Assembly (NCBI GenBank): GCA_947252645.1
Contig: CAMXWF010000011.1
Location: 42,946 to 106,945 of the forward strand
Length of the DNA: 64,000 nucleotides
Direction: 5' to 3'
Source of the DNA: an uncultured Bacteroidia bacterium
GTDB taxonomy: Bacteria > Bacteroidota > Bacteroidia > Bacteroidales > CAJPTX01
Shown here: positions 1 through 9,953 of the stretch, piece by piece
How the letters are laid out: each line of letters starts with the position of its first letter
Numbering within the stretch: the first letter of the stretch is position 1
Position numbers and translations under genes: made by a program
Notes under the pieces: model-generated
Told to the model about the DNA's origin: nothing
The model's input: only the letters and a program-made list of their open reading frames with translations
Databases searched by the model: none

Positions 1-53
1 AGTATTCACTAGCACGCCCCAAAGGGCACAATCAAAGACTTAAGCGCAGAAGC

Positions 54-599
54 ATGGAAGAAGCACCACAACAGGGCAACGCCCACACCATATTCTTCGT
101 AGGGTTCATGGGGTCGGGTAAGAGCACACTGGGCCACCGGCTGGCACCACGGCTCAACATGAAGCACATCGACCTTGACCAAGAGATTAGCCGCGGCGAG
201 GACGCCGACATCCGCACGCTCTTCAACCGTCTCGGGGAGGAGGAGTTCCGCAAGCTGGAGCAAAGCTACCTACAGAAAGTGTTTGCCAAAGGCCCCGGCC
301 TACTAGTCAGCACGGGGGGCGGAACTCCCTGCTATGAAGACAACATGGCCCAAATGCTCCAGCATGGCCTGGTCATCTATTTGCAGGTATCCGAGTCGGA
401 GCTGTTTGCTCGCCTGCGCAACAGCCGGCAGCGCCGCCCGCTCCTTGAAGGCTACACGGGCGAGGCCCTCCAAGCCCGCATAGGCGAGCTATTCCAGCTA
501 CGCGAGCCTTTCTACCGCCGCGCCAGCATGACCGCAGACCCACGCTACCTCACCGCCGAGCTGCTCCAGCAAATGCTGGCCAACACGCAGAAGCTATAG
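54..599 (+). CDS. aroK: Shikimate kinase
   Basis: Phosphorylates shikimate with ATP to shikimate 3-phosphate, the fifth step of the chorismate pathway, in the cytosol. The 181-residue length is normal for the family. Visible motifs are the P-loop GFMGSGKST at residues 17-25, the shikimate-binding HIDLD near 39-43, STGGGTP near 84-90 and the lid arginines in RRPLL near 126. The ATG at 54 is used because the P-loop sits at the usual distance from it. The gene stands apart from the aroB-aroD-aroE-aroA operon about 50 kb away in the same window. The next gene is convergent, so aroK seems to be transcribed alone or from beyond the window edge. Confidence 0.95.
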   Translation: MEEAPQQGNAHTIFFVGFMGSGKSTLGHRLAPRLNMKHIDLDQEISRGEDADIRTLFNRLGEEEFRKLEQSYLQKVFAKGPGLLVSTGGGTPCYEDNMAQMLQHGLVIYLQVSESELFARLRNSRQRRPLLEGYTGEALQARIGELFQLREPFYRRASMTADPRYLTAELLQQMLANTQKL

Positions 600-656
600 C
601 AGCAGGTCCCAGCCGTGCGGGCGTCGTGCGCCCCTATTACCAGTTTGCCGAGGGCC

Positions 657-1316
657 TTACCCCATATGCTCCATCATGCGGGCAATGAGGTTGTGCGAGG
701 AAGCTGCTATGTCAACGATATCAGCCTTGCGCATGTTGCACGGCGTGGAGAAAAGGAGATTCTTCTCGTCAAGCACTATCTCCCGCACCTCAGCAGGCTG
801 ATGGGTCATCCCGATGGCCTCGGCCTCCCTCGCCGCTTCGCAGGCGCCGTCCCCCAGGGTAATCGTACCCTGTCGTAGGGCCAAAGCCACCACCATGGGG
901 GCTATGCATACGGCCCCTATCGGCTTGTGGAGCGCATGCGTGTCGCAGATGGCCTTCTTGACATCGGGCCTTATCGTAGCCTTGTCGCCTGCCATGGCGT
1001 AGGTACAGAGATTCTTGACCGCCCCAAGCCCACCAGGCAGCACGAGGGCATCGTAATCGCTGGCCTTGTAATCCCCCAGCGGCTCAATGACACCACGGGA
1101 GATCCTAGCCGACTCAATGAGGATGTTGCGCCTATCGGGCATGGGGCTTCCCGTAAGGTGGTTGACCACTTCGTGCTGCTCGGCATCGGGCGCAAAACAG
1201 TGGTACTCAGCCCCAGCCTCGGCAATCGCAAGCAACAATAGCACCGCCTCCTGGATCTCCGATCCATCCACTGGCCCACAGCCAGAGAGTATCACGGCAA
1301 ACTTTTTCTTGGTCAT
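657..1316 (-). CDS. elbB: ElbB-like DJ-1/PfpI superfamily protein
   Basis: A class-I glutamine-amidotransferase-like protein of the ElbB group, annotated in other bacteria as isoprenoid biosynthesis glyoxalase; its physiological substrate is not settled. The N-terminus KKFAVILSGCGPVDGSEI, the block CFAPDAEQHEVVNHL and PGGLGAVKNLC are characteristic. The nucleophile-elbow cysteine is in GAVCIAPMV. I start at the ATG at 1316 (MTKKKFAVILSG), which matches the family N-terminus; the longer frame adds 15 residues that look untranslated. Length is 219 residues, as expected. It is convergent with aroK, with 57 bases between stops, and no partner gene is adjacent. Confidence 0.85.
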   Translation of the reverse strand: MTKKKFAVILSGCGPVDGSEIQEAVLLLLAIAEAGAEYHCFAPDAEQHEVVNHLTGSPMPDRRNILIESARISRGVIEPLGDYKASDYDALVLPGGLGAVKNLCTYAMAGDKATIRPDVKKAICDTHALHKPIGAVCIAPMVVALALRQGTITLGDGACEAAREAEAIGMTHQPAEVREIVLDEKNLLFSTPCNMRKADIVDIAASSHNLIARMMEHMG

Positions 1317-2846
1317 AGCAATATGCTTTTGGGCCAAATATAAGAAAAATGGCCATGCCATACAAGCTGCTAGCGGGCACTAGGCCGTGCAGCGGAGCGC
1401 ATTTGCACCCGATAGCACTGCCAATCCTCCTGCGCTACCCGCCGTCAGGCCAATGTCTATTACAGGGCAGGCAGCAGCACACCAGGCAATCTACATTTCC
1501 CTAAGGGCGTGCTGACGGTGGAGGTATCACAGTATAAGACATCAGGGAGGCACCATCGTAGCTGCTTGCGGCAGCTGGGGCAGCTGCGCGCAGTTACGCT
1601 CTCGAGCCATGAGCCCCACTAGTGCGAGCCTACGCCGTGTCGGGAGACATTGCCCCCGACCCTACCTTGAGCAGTTTGTGCAGGCCTCCGAGAAAACCGC
1701 AAGGAGTCGACTGGACAAGGTAGTAGCTATGCTGCCCGAGAGCCTAGCGGGCGAAAGGAAGCGAACAGGTGCGCTAGTGGCATCGGCAGTTCAGCAGGCA
1801 ATGGGCGCAGCAATAGGGATAATCCAGGGCGGGGTGCACGTGAGGCACTCAGAGGTGAGCAGCTACGGTGGGGGATGTCAAAATACCTAGGTTGCGGTTG
1901 CAGGAGTGAGACTGGAGGCTTCCGCCAAAAACTGAGAACCCACAAAGGGTAGAGCTACAAACTGACGATGGCACTCTGATTCCCCCCACCAAGGAGTACA
2001 CGGTGGTGCAACCACAGCACCAGGCAGATGGCAATGACGGTCTGCGCCCCATAGCACCATCGAGGGGAACGCATACAACACCAGAGACCGATGCCAACGC
2101 ACTGCTAGGCTTTTTGCTAGCCCGGTTTAGCATCAAGAGCACCCATTGGCAGTGGTCTGCAGGAATGGATGTCCTCTCCGCAGGAGCAGAATGCTGCGCC
2201 CTCCATGCTGGAAATTGTATTCCCAACCCACAAGACTCCCCACCTGCTCCTCTAGGAGTCCGCAGAGGGGAAAACTATATGCCAGGCTACGGGGCGACTC
2301 GTCTACCAGTTCGCCACCCCCAGGATGCCCCCGATTGGCGTAGCCGCAGGCAAAAATATTCTGCTCACAAACAGGAAATCTCAGACTCGAGGCTACAAAA
2401 CAGGCGTTGGAGCAAATGCATTTTGCCGTATTGTAAATACAGCGTACCTTAGCCGGTGCGGGTGTTCTTTAGAGAGCCTGCCCAGCGGCTATACCGCGGG
2501 CATTGGGCTTCGGAGTGTGTGGCCATTGTGGGGGGCGTGGCTAGCACGCCCCAACGTAGGGACGTTCTATGGGGAGCGGCGATCGGAGCGAGAGGACCAG
2601 TATGCTGGCAGGGGGGGGGGCCTTGCCGTAGGAAAAGCGCATTCATCATAAGGAAGGGAAAGCGCTGAGATGCAGTGGCACGGAGTTCGAGACTAGAAAA
2701 AAGAAGGGGGACGGCTAGGTAATCTCCTCCCCCGTGAATTTGCGCATTCTCCCCGCAGGCTGCTGCTGACAGGAGGCAAATTTGGAACAGGAGCCAGCGC
2801 GCATAAGGAGGGAATTGTAGTACTCAAAGAAAGGAGAAGAGAAGCG
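1317..2846. other. Long gene-poor stretch
   Basis: About 1.5 kb with no recognisable gene on either strand. The open frames here (for example 1609-1890 plus and 1849-2226 minus) lack a ribosome-binding site, family motifs and the codon pattern of the neighbours. Noted: a run of ten G at 2611-2620. The final 30 bases hold the ribosome-binding site of the next gene. The stretch could be a degraded region, but I found no readable remnant. Confidence 0.6.
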
Positions 2847-3461
2847 ATGAGAAAGTTGGTATTATTGGTGTTGCTCTTCCTACCGTTTGCTGCGGTAGGC
2901 GAGGGCACGGAGCCTAAAACGGAACAGCCACAAAAGCCTCTGTCCGGTTGGTTTACAATGGGTGGCATCATCGTAAAGTACGAAGGCAATAAAAATGTGG
3001 GGAGTTTCGGGACTGGCATTTCCGCTGGATTTGGAAAGATTTTGAAAGGAAAGCCACTTGCGCTAGGGATGCAATGCGTGTATAGATATGACAAGTTCTG
3101 GGAAGGGCCCCACGGCAACGCTAATCATGCGCAGACGATCGGTGCGCGCCCGTTTTTGCGTACGTACGTGTTTTCGCGCGGGCCGATAGGAGCCTCCTTT
3201 GACACAAGTCTGCCATTGTCGCTGAAAATGGGCACAAAGGGTGCAGAGAGCTTGACCGCAGGCGTTAGCCTAACGCCCACTGTGGTGTACAAAGCGAACC
3301 GCAGGATATCCGTGTCCCTGTCGCTCGGCTTGTTTGAGCTGTCGTATCGATGCACGGTGCCGCTAAAGGCGAACGGGGCACCGTTGCAGCATGGATTTAC
3401 GGCAGGATTTCTCAACATGGGGAAGAATCCAGTTGCAATGGGAATTACCTGGAATCTATAG
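2847..3461 (+). CDS. Putative small outer-membrane beta-barrel protein
   Basis: Not assigned to a named family. The 204-residue product begins with a clear signal peptide (MRKLVLLVLLFLPFAAVGEG). It then alternates glycine/aromatic-rich beta strands (for example GISAGFGKIL, GVSLTPTVVY, ISVSLSLGLF) and ends in the strand AMGITWNL. That is the pattern of small Bacteroidota outer-membrane barrels. The start is well supported by AAAGGAGAAGAG a few bases upstream of the ATG. The gene stands alone between two long non-coding stretches, so its context gives no hint of function. Its base composition is slightly more AT-rich than the core genes nearby. Confidence 0.6.
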   Translation: MRKLVLLVLLFLPFAAVGEGTEPKTEQPQKPLSGWFTMGGIIVKYEGNKNVGSFGTGISAGFGKILKGKPLALGMQCVYRYDKFWEGPHGNANHAQTIGARPFLRTYVFSRGPIGASFDTSLPLSLKMGTKGAESLTAGVSLTPTVVYKANRRISVSLSLGLFELSYRCTVPLKANGAPLQHGFTAGFLNMGKNPVAMGITWNL

Positions 3462-3884
3462 GAATCGGAGTGCAGTAGGGGAGCGGTACGTTTCTCCCGG
3501 CGGAGAGGGGCGTGCCGCCTAAATACTGCGGCCGCTTGATGACAGCGCTACCACCCCACCAGCCGCAGTGCCCGCTTGTCGCCCCGCGCAATACCGCCCA
3601 CCACCTAATAAATCAACCACCCACAGCCATCCCCGCACTATCCTCACACCGCGGCGGCCACGCATACCCTGGTACGCCCGCAGGACTACCCACCCCATAG
3701 CCACCCCAGCACCTAAGCATCACCAACAGGGATACTTAAGCGCAAGGGCTAAGGAAAGCACTCCGAGCCAATCCACCCAGGCCTCCCACCGCAACGCATT
3801 GCTACAGCCACCTTGGCGAAAAGACCCATTTCGCAGGCACCGCGGAGCGAGGCCGAGATGGCCTGCTGTGGGGAAAGCGGACCG
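3462..3884. other. Intergenic, no gene seen
   Basis: Lies between the convergent barrel-protein and chemoreceptor genes. It is C-rich on the plus strand, and open frames on both strands are low-complexity Pro/Arg/Ala-rich translations without start signals. No strong terminator hairpin followed by a T run was found. Confidence 0.5.
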
Positions 3885-4991
3885 CTACACGTGGAAGAAT
3901 CGCACCAGCTCGTTCAGTTGCTCAGCGTTGTTAGAGAGTTCACCAGCACTCTGGGTGAGCGTTTCACTCGCAGAGGCCACGCTATTGGTCACCACGTTGA
4001 TCTGCTTCACGGAACCATTGAATTGCTCCATTCCCTCACGTTGTGACTCATTGGCCTCCTCCAAGGCTCTTACAAGGTCATTGACTGCGGTGATTTTCGC
4101 CTCGCTGTTCTCCATGTAGGCACTGGCTTCCTCAACCTTCTTCACGCCATCGCCCACGATACTCACGATTTGATCCGCCTGCAAGCGGCTATTCTCGGCC
4201 AGTTTTCTGACCTCCCCAGCCACCACGGCAAACCCTCGCCCCTGCTCGCCAGCACGCGCTGCCTCCACAGCTGCATTGAGCGCAAGGATATTCGTCTGGG
4301 CCGCTATCCCGTTTATAACCCCAACCTTCTCCGCAATTTGGAGGACTGTGTCCTTCACCTGCTTTATCATCTCCGTGGCCACCTGCATGCGCGCCACGAG
4401 CGAGTCCATCTCGGTTTGCGCCTTGCTGCTGTTGGAGGCCGATTGCTGCACGAGGGCGGTGGTGTGCTCTAGCGTCGCCGACAGCTCTTCCACCCCCGCG
4501 GCCTGTTCATTCGCTCCCCCTGAAAGCTCCTCACTCTGGCTCTGCAAGCCCTCTGCCAAGGCGTTGACCTGCTGGCTGCTGCTCTGTATGCTCTTGACAA
4601 CCCCATTGAGACGCCCACGAATGCCCTCGAGCGACACAAGCACATCGCGCAGCTCGTTGTGACACCCTGCCTCCACGGAAACCACGCTAGAAAGGTCGCC
4701 AGACTCGAGCTCCCGGATGTGGTACACCGCATGCCGAAGCGGCTTCTGCAACCAGAAGTTGTAGAGACGCAGAAGGGCATAGCCTCCAGCTATTGGGATT
4801 GCGTAGAAAATAAACTTGACCAACACACTCTCGGTAGAATTAACTATGTCAGAGCATGCAATCGAGAGGAGCGCAAAATATCCAGTCCCAATTCCTATGC
4901 GCGAAACAACCGACCGACGGAAAACCATGCCGCAAATCAAGTGAACGGCTATAACGACACCCACTAGGCCAATGGCACGAAGCAACGACAT
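3885..4991 (-). CDS. Methyl-accepting chemotaxis protein without a periplasmic sensor
   Basis: A 368-residue chemoreceptor. Residues 1-80 form about three closely spaced membrane helices with almost no periplasmic loop. A HAMP-like linker follows, then a signalling hairpin carrying the tip motif IAAQTNILALNAAVEAARAG and GRGFAVVAGEVRKLAENS. The C-terminus is LNELVRFFHV. It should bind CheA/CheW at the tip and report to the chemotaxis cascade, sensing something in the membrane or cytoplasm rather than a periplasmic ligand. No che or flagellar gene lies in the window. It is transcribed alone, with a long leader side (4992-5331) upstream. The chemoreceptor call is firm; the stimulus is unknown. 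Confidence 0.9.
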   Translation of the reverse strand: MSLLRAIGLVGVVIAVHLICGMVFRRSVVSRIGIGTGYFALLSIACSDIVNSTESVLVKFIFYAIPIAGGYALLRLYNFWLQKPLRHAVYHIRELESGDLSSVVSVEAGCHNELRDVLVSLEGIRGRLNGVVKSIQSSSQQVNALAEGLQSQSEELSGGANEQAAGVEELSATLEHTTALVQQSASNSSKAQTEMDSLVARMQVATEMIKQVKDTVLQIAEKVGVINGIAAQTNILALNAAVEAARAGEQGRGFAVVAGEVRKLAENSRLQADQIVSIVGDGVKKVEEASAYMENSEAKITAVNDLVRALEEANESQREGMEQFNGSVKQINVVTNSVASASETLTQSAGELSNNAEQLNELVRFFHV

Positions 4992-5331
4992 ACCTAACTG
5001 TTTTACTGTTTAAACCTACTGAGCCTTCAGTAGCATCTTACAGATGATTATACGCTACATGTAAGGAAAAGTTACACAACAGGAGAAAAGCAGATCTTAA
5101 TTATTTGGAATCCACCGAGCTCTACTAACTAAAAAAACAAAATGATGTGCGCATGGGCCAAGAAATGCACACTTGCACCGCGTAGCTCTGGCTGGTATCG
5201 AGAGTGCTTCACCCTAGACCTCGCCCGCAGCGGCTTCGTCTACACCAGCCCCTCGGTGGAGCCGTAGGCCTCCCCCCCCTCCAGCACTCGCACGTTGGCC
5301 ATGGGCAGCACCCACCCGTACACCGCCACAC
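4992..5331. other. Intergenic between chemoreceptor and lytic transglycosylase
   Basis: The half next to the chemoreceptor start (about 4990-5150) is AT-rich and should contain that gene's promoter, although I see no exact TAnnTTTG box. The half next to 5331 is GC-rich and open in another minus frame for up to 80 codons, with no similarity I recognise. Confidence 0.4.
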
Positions 5332-6261
5332 CTAGCGTCTCCGCTCGCGCCATAGGGTGATCGGGTATTGTTGGCCCTCCTCCACGTGCAGCGAGTTGGT
5401 GCGCAACCAGGGATTGAGCCACTTGAGGAGCTTGTAGTTACTCCCATGCGCAAGGGCAAAAGCCGCTAGGTCGGTCACCGTACTATCCACGTTGACTACC
5501 TCGCAATCCAACGGGGGCCAGAGCTGCTCAGCCGACAGGAAGAAACCGTAAGTGCTAGGCGACTCCAGAATAAGCTTAAAGGCCAATATCCTATAGATAT
5601 AGCGCCCATTCTCTACGCCAGTAAGCAGGTTGTAGTAGTCGTTTTGACGCTGCATCTCCATCTGCCGTGCGAGTCCGTTCACGCCCATATTGTACGCCGC
5701 AGCTGCCAAGGTCCAGCTACCAAACCTCGCACGGGCCTCTTGGAAGAAGCGGCACGCGGCCTCAGTCGAACGCTCCAGATGGTAACGCTCGTCCACCTCA
5801 TCGCGCACCTCCAGCCCATACTCCTGCCCGGTGGCCTCCAAAAACTGCCAGGGCCCCACTGCCCCTGCGGGGGAAACGGCCAAGAGGTCAAGATGGCTCT
5901 CAGCCACCAGCAAGTACTTGAAATCCTCAGGCACCTGATGCTCCTTGAGTATCCTCGTCACCTGCGGAAGGTAGCGGTTAGCCCTTTTGAGGATGAGCAG
6001 CATCTGGCTATGCCAGTTCATATTGACGCACAGCTCGCGATCGAGCGACTCATACACGTCCTCTCGCCCCAGCGGCACAGGCTCCCCTGCAAAGCTCAGC
6101 TTCCCAGGGATAAAGGGCTGCTGGAAAAGGGGCTTCCTGAGGGCATCCTCGCGCTCACTACCGCGAAGGTGCTGCCAACGCAGCAGACTAATACCAACAC
6201 CAAACAGTCCAACTGCAGCTAGCAGCACCAGGGCAAGTCGATAGGATGTTTTACGCATCAT
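5332..6261 (-). CDS. Lytic murein transglycosylase (SLT domain, MltD-like)
   Basis: Cleaves peptidoglycan glycan strands, forming 1,6-anhydromuramic ends, at the periplasmic face of the membrane. An N-terminal membrane anchor or signal spans about residues 8-28. The SLT domain at about 105-235 contains the catalytic glutamate in LLVAESHLDLLAVSP, then GAVGPWQF and AAAYNMGVNGL, in the usual order. The last 70 residues (from CEVVNVDSTVTDLAAFA to QYPITLW) resemble the short tail of Bacteroidota MltD-type enzymes and do not contain a full LysM repeat. Two ATGs in tandem (6261, 6258) are possible starts. It lies downstream of the efflux operon on the same strand, separated by about 180 bases. Confidence 0.88.
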   Translation of the reverse strand: MMRKTSYRLALVLLAAVGLFGVGISLLRWQHLRGSEREDALRKPLFQQPFIPGKLSFAGEPVPLGREDVYESLDRELCVNMNWHSQMLLILKRANRYLPQVTRILKEHQVPEDFKYLLVAESHLDLLAVSPAGAVGPWQFLEATGQEYGLEVRDEVDERYHLERSTEAACRFFQEARARFGSWTLAAAAYNMGVNGLARQMEMQRQNDYYNLLTGVENGRYIYRILAFKLILESPSTYGFFLSAEQLWPPLDCEVVNVDSTVTDLAAFALAHGSNYKLLKWLNPWLRTNSLHVEEGQQYPITLWRERRR

Positions 6262-6440
6262 GGGTCAGAGGATATCCGCCTGTGGCCACAAAGCTAGCAA
6301 TAGTTGCACTTGGGCACGGGAGAGCAAGCAATGCCACCAGCCTGCGCTGCGCCCCTACAGGTGGCCCTCCCCGGCCCCAAACAGCGGATAGAAGAGCAAA
6401 CGAAGGAACAGCTAGAAGCCTACCCCACGCGAGGGTGGCA

Positions 6441-6797
6441 CTATTCATTGCCTCCTCTGGGAGACCACCCCTGCTCGCTCGGACTAATGGGCTCCACATG
6501 CGTAGCGTGCTTTACCTCGGTGGTGTAGGCATAGATGAGGTCGGCGTTGCTTATAGCAGTGGCATTCATGGCCTCTATGGCCTCAATAATCTCCGCGGCC
6601 GCATGGTCGTTCTCTACGATCGCCTGGACCACGGAGGCGTAGCCCGGCCAGGTGCCCGTGTCCCGATGGGGGACATCAAAGCGGCTCTCAGCATATGCCT
6701 TAGGAATGACGTAATACGTCTCCACGCCATGCTGGCGCAAAAGTTCCTCCGCCAGATCGAGTAGGCTAACATTGCATACCACTGTGATGCACTGCAT
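6441..6797 (-). CDS. Small PII-like protein of the RND operon
   Basis: A 118-residue protein whose first 100 residues read as a ferredoxin-like PII-type fold: a starting strand QCITVVCN, a helix LLDLAEELLRQHGV, a strand TYYVIPKAY, then the block DTGTWPGYASVVQAIVEND. I infer a GlnB-superfamily member without the canonical T-loop uridylylation tyrosine motif. It follows the pump gene by only 23 bases on the same strand, so it is probably the last gene of the efflux operon. A role in sensing or regulating pump activity is an inference; the family has no firmly known function. The last 15 residues are polar and probably disordered. Confidence 0.6.
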   Translation of the reverse strand: MQCITVVCNVSLLDLAEELLRQHGVETYYVIPKAYAESRFDVPHRDTGTWPGYASVVQAIVENDHAAAEIIEAIEAMNATAISNADLIYAYTTEVKHATHVEPISPSEQGWSPRGGNE

Positions 6798-6820
6798 GAT
6801 GGCTTAAGTTTTGCGCCACA

Positions 6821-9800
6821 CTAGCCCCTAGGCTCTAGTCTGCGGCGGTGGATAGCTGCGTAGACGGTGGGTACCAATAGCAGGGTTACGAGGGTAGAAA
6901 TGAGCAAGCCCCCAATGATCGTTATACCCAGAGGGACGTAGAGCTCCCGACCAAGCCCCGTGGCCAAGGCCATCGGGAGCATACCCAGAAGCGTGGTAAA
7001 GGAGGTCATGAGTACCGGGCGGAGGCGCGAGCGCCCCGCTTCCATCACGGCGGCCCGGAGCGGGTGGTGGCGACGAATCAGCAGATTCGTATAGTCGATG
7101 AGCACGATCCCATTGTTCACCACGATCCCCACCAGCATGATTACTCCTATGAACGACACCACGTTCAGCGTAGTCCCCGTCACGGCAAAGGCCAGAATGA
7201 CCCCCACCAGGGTAAAGGGCAAGGTGAAGAGAATGATAAACGGATCCACCAAGGACTCGAATTGCGCGGCCATCACCATGAACACCAGCACGATGCCCAG
7301 GATGAAGATGATATAGAGTGTTGCGAATGAGCTAGCCTGATCCTCCAGCTGGCCTCCAAGTGACACCGAGACCCCCTGCGGGATGGGGCTCTGGGCTACG
7401 ATCGACTGGGCTATGCGCTTGGCATCGCCGAGAGCTATCCCGTTGAGTTCGGCCGTGACCTTCACGATGCGCGTCTGCTTGTATCGATCGATCTCCACGG
7501 GGCCCTGCTGCTCATGGAGCGAAGCCACCAGCGAGAGAGGCACCGGCTGCCCCAGCAGATTGCTGACCTGCATTTCCTCTAGCAGCCCAAGCGCATCCTG
7601 CCCCCCGCGGCCATAGCGCACGGTGATGGGGTAGTTGCGCCCATCCTCCGTATAGCTGCCCGCCGCGCTGCCATAGATGTTCCCACGAAGCTGCAAACCC
7701 ACCAGCAGCGAATTGAGCCCCATGGCACTGGCCTTCTCCTTATCCAACGCTACGTGCAGCTCCCGACTCCCCAAGGTGGCCGTAGTGCTAACCTCCTTAA
7801 ACTCCCCGCGGCGCCGCACCTTCGCAAGCAGCGTAAAGGCCGCCCGGTTGAGCGAGTCAAGATTGTCGCCTGTGATGTTGAACTCCACGGGCTTCTTATT
7901 GCCCAGCAAGGCCGTGGCCAGCACGCTGCCACCAGAAACGCTCACCCGCTCCACCCCTGGAAGCATCCTTATCTTGTTCAGCACCGCGCGAGCTATCTGC
8001 TCACCTGTGCGCGCACGCTGCTCGGCGGGAACTAGGCGGCAGAGTATCGTGCCAACATTCTTCCCCTCCTTAAAGCCAACCATGGTGAGCATGCCCCCCT
8101 CCGTTTGCCCACTCACGCAGGCTATGGCCCCAGGCTCCATTTCAGGAACCTCCTGCTCCATGAGGCGCAGAACCTGCAGCCCTACCGAGTCGGTTAGCGC
8201 GGTGGTGCTCCCCTGCTCCGTCTCGTAGACCAGCATCAAGCTACTCGTGTCTATCGTCGGGATGTAGTCCTGGCCAATGAAGCGGCCAAGCACTAGCGAC
8301 ACCACGAACAGCACCATGGCCCCCCCTATCGTAACAGCCTTGTGGGTGGTAGCCCACCCGAGCAGGCGGCTGTAGCCACTCTCCAAGACCTCAAACAGAT
8401 GCCCGCTCCACGCATAGAGCCTCCCCGGATGGCGCCGTTGATCCCCACGCATCACCGGCTCGAGCAGCTTGCTGGCCAGCATAGGGGTGAGGGTCAGCGC
8501 CGATAGCAGCGAAACCAGCAAGCACACCACGGTGAGCAAAGCCAGCTGCTTAAACATCATCCCCACTATGCCCCCCATGAAGAGCAGCGGGAGAAACACC
8601 ACGATGGTCGTCAGCGTGGAGGCCGCAATGGGTAGCCCCATCTCGCTCGTGCCAAAAAGGGCAGCTTGGTCTGGCCGCGAGCCGCGCTCGAGGTGCTGCG
8701 TGACGTTCTCCAGCACCACGATGGCATTGTCTACCACCATCCCGATGGCCACGATCAGCGAAAGCAACGAGAAGATGTTGATAGTGAAATCCAGCAGGTA
8801 CATGGCGATAAAGGCCGCGATGAGCGAGACGGGCATGGTGACGAAGATGATCAGGCTCGAGCGCCACTTGCGCAAGAAGGCCAGCACCACCAAGGTCACA
8901 AAGAGCAGGGCATACAGGATAGAGGCAACTAGCGAGGAGATGGCCCCAGTGACCAGGACATCGCTGGCCAAGATCTCGTAGACCTGAAAATCAGCCGGCA
9001 GCTCCCGCTGGATGCGCGCCATGGCCGCCCGCACATTGCGCACCACCTCCACCGTGTTGGCATCCGACTGCTTCTGCACCATCAGGGCCATGCCCTCCCC
9101 CTCCAGGTTGCGCGCGTAGGCCTGCTTGGCGCAGAACCCATCGGTTACCTGCGCCACGTCGCCCAGACGAACCATGTGCCCATTGCGCGCAAAGAGCAAC
9201 GTATGGCGCAGCGCCTCGAGCGAGCCGTACTGCGCCGGCATACGCACGGCAAAGTCATAGGGGGGCACAGTGATATTGCCAGCCGGGATATTCTTGTTGC
9301 TGGCCTTCAGCAGGGTGGCCACCTCGAGCGAGGAAAGCTGATAGGCCTTGGCCCGCTGGGGGTCGAGCAGCACCTGGATCTCCCGCTGCGGCTGCCCCAG
9401 GTAGAGCACCGTGGCCACCCCGTCCACCTTGCGCAGCTGGGCTGCTATCTTCTCCTCCACCACCTGCTCCATGCCATCGTAGTTCGACGTGGCACTCACC
9501 GCGTAGCCTATGGCCGGCAGCGTGGAGGAGTTGAGCTTGTAGATAATAGGACTCCTGGCCTCGCTAGGAAGCTTGGCCTTGACCAGCTCCATGAGGTCGC
9601 GCGCATTGTTGGCCGCCTCGGCCACATTGCTACCCCAGGCGAAGCGCAGCTGGATAAAGGAAACGTTCTCCTTCGATGACGACTTGATCTCCTTGAGGTT
9701 CTCCGCGGCAGCCAGCACGGCCTCCAGCGGCTGGGTCACCTGCTGCTCCACCTCCGAGGACGACGCCCCAGGGTAGATAGTAATCACCGTCAAGGAGGGG

Positions 9801-9925
9801 AACTCCATGCGGGGCATCAGGTCCAGCGGCAAGCTGAACATGCAAAACACCCCGAGCAGCAGCAGGGCGGCAAAGGCCATCGCCGTGGCCACTGGCTGCT
9901 TCACCCCAAATTCTGGAAGCTTCAT
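6821..9925 (-). CDS. RND efflux pump permease
   Basis: Proton-driven inner-membrane transporter of the AcrB/MexB type, the energised part of a tripartite efflux system. The 1034-residue length fits the family. The N-terminus MKLPEFGVKQPVATAMAFAA starts the first helix, followed by the porter-domain sequence YPGASSSEVEQQVTQPLE. The fourth-helix motif IGMVVDNAIVVLEN (about residue 400) holds the proton-relay aspartate. The second-half equivalent is VGIVVNNGIVLIDY. Twelve membrane helices in two repeats can be followed. It lies between the fusion-protein gene (28 bases upstream) and the PII-like gene. Substrate cannot be read from sequence; the hydrophobic/amphiphilic class is more likely than the heavy-metal class, because metal-pump signature motifs are not evident. 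Confidence 0.95.
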   Translation of the reverse strand: MKLPEFGVKQPVATAMAFAALLLLGVFCMFSLPLDLMPRMEFPSLTVITIYPGASSSEVEQQVTQPLEAVLAAAENLKEIKSSSKENVSFIQLRFAWGSNVAEAANNARDLMELVKAKLPSEARSPIIYKLNSSTLPAIGYAVSATSNYDGMEQVVEEKIAAQLRKVDGVATVLYLGQPQREIQVLLDPQRAKAYQLSSLEVATLLKASNKNIPAGNITVPPYDFAVRMPAQYGSLEALRHTLLFARNGHMVRLGDVAQVTDGFCAKQAYARNLEGEGMALMVQKQSDANTVEVVRNVRAAMARIQRELPADFQVYEILASDVLVTGAISSLVASILYALLFVTLVVLAFLRKWRSSLIIFVTMPVSLIAAFIAMYLLDFTINIFSLLSLIVAIGMVVDNAIVVLENVTQHLERGSRPDQAALFGTSEMGLPIAASTLTTIVVFLPLLFMGGIVGMMFKQLALLTVVCLLVSLLSALTLTPMLASKLLEPVMRGDQRRHPGRLYAWSGHLFEVLESGYSRLLGWATTHKAVTIGGAMVLFVVSLVLGRFIGQDYIPTIDTSSLMLVYETEQGSTTALTDSVGLQVLRLMEQEVPEMEPGAIACVSGQTEGGMLTMVGFKEGKNVGTILCRLVPAEQRARTGEQIARAVLNKIRMLPGVERVSVSGGSVLATALLGNKKPVEFNITGDNLDSLNRAAFTLLAKVRRRGEFKEVSTTATLGSRELHVALDKEKASAMGLNSLLVGLQLRGNIYGSAAGSYTEDGRNYPITVRYGRGGQDALGLLEEMQVSNLLGQPVPLSLVASLHEQQGPVEIDRYKQTRIVKVTAELNGIALGDAKRIAQSIVAQSPIPQGVSVSLGGQLEDQASSFATLYIIFILGIVLVFMVMAAQFESLVDPFIILFTLPFTLVGVILAFAVTGTTLNVVSFIGVIMLVGIVVNNGIVLIDYTNLLIRRHHPLRAAVMEAGRSRLRPVLMTSFTTLLGMLPMALATGLGRELYVPLGITIIGGLLISTLVTLLLVPTVYAAIHRRRLEPRG

Positions 9926-9953
9926 GCTACTCCTGTTGCCAAGCCAAATGCGG

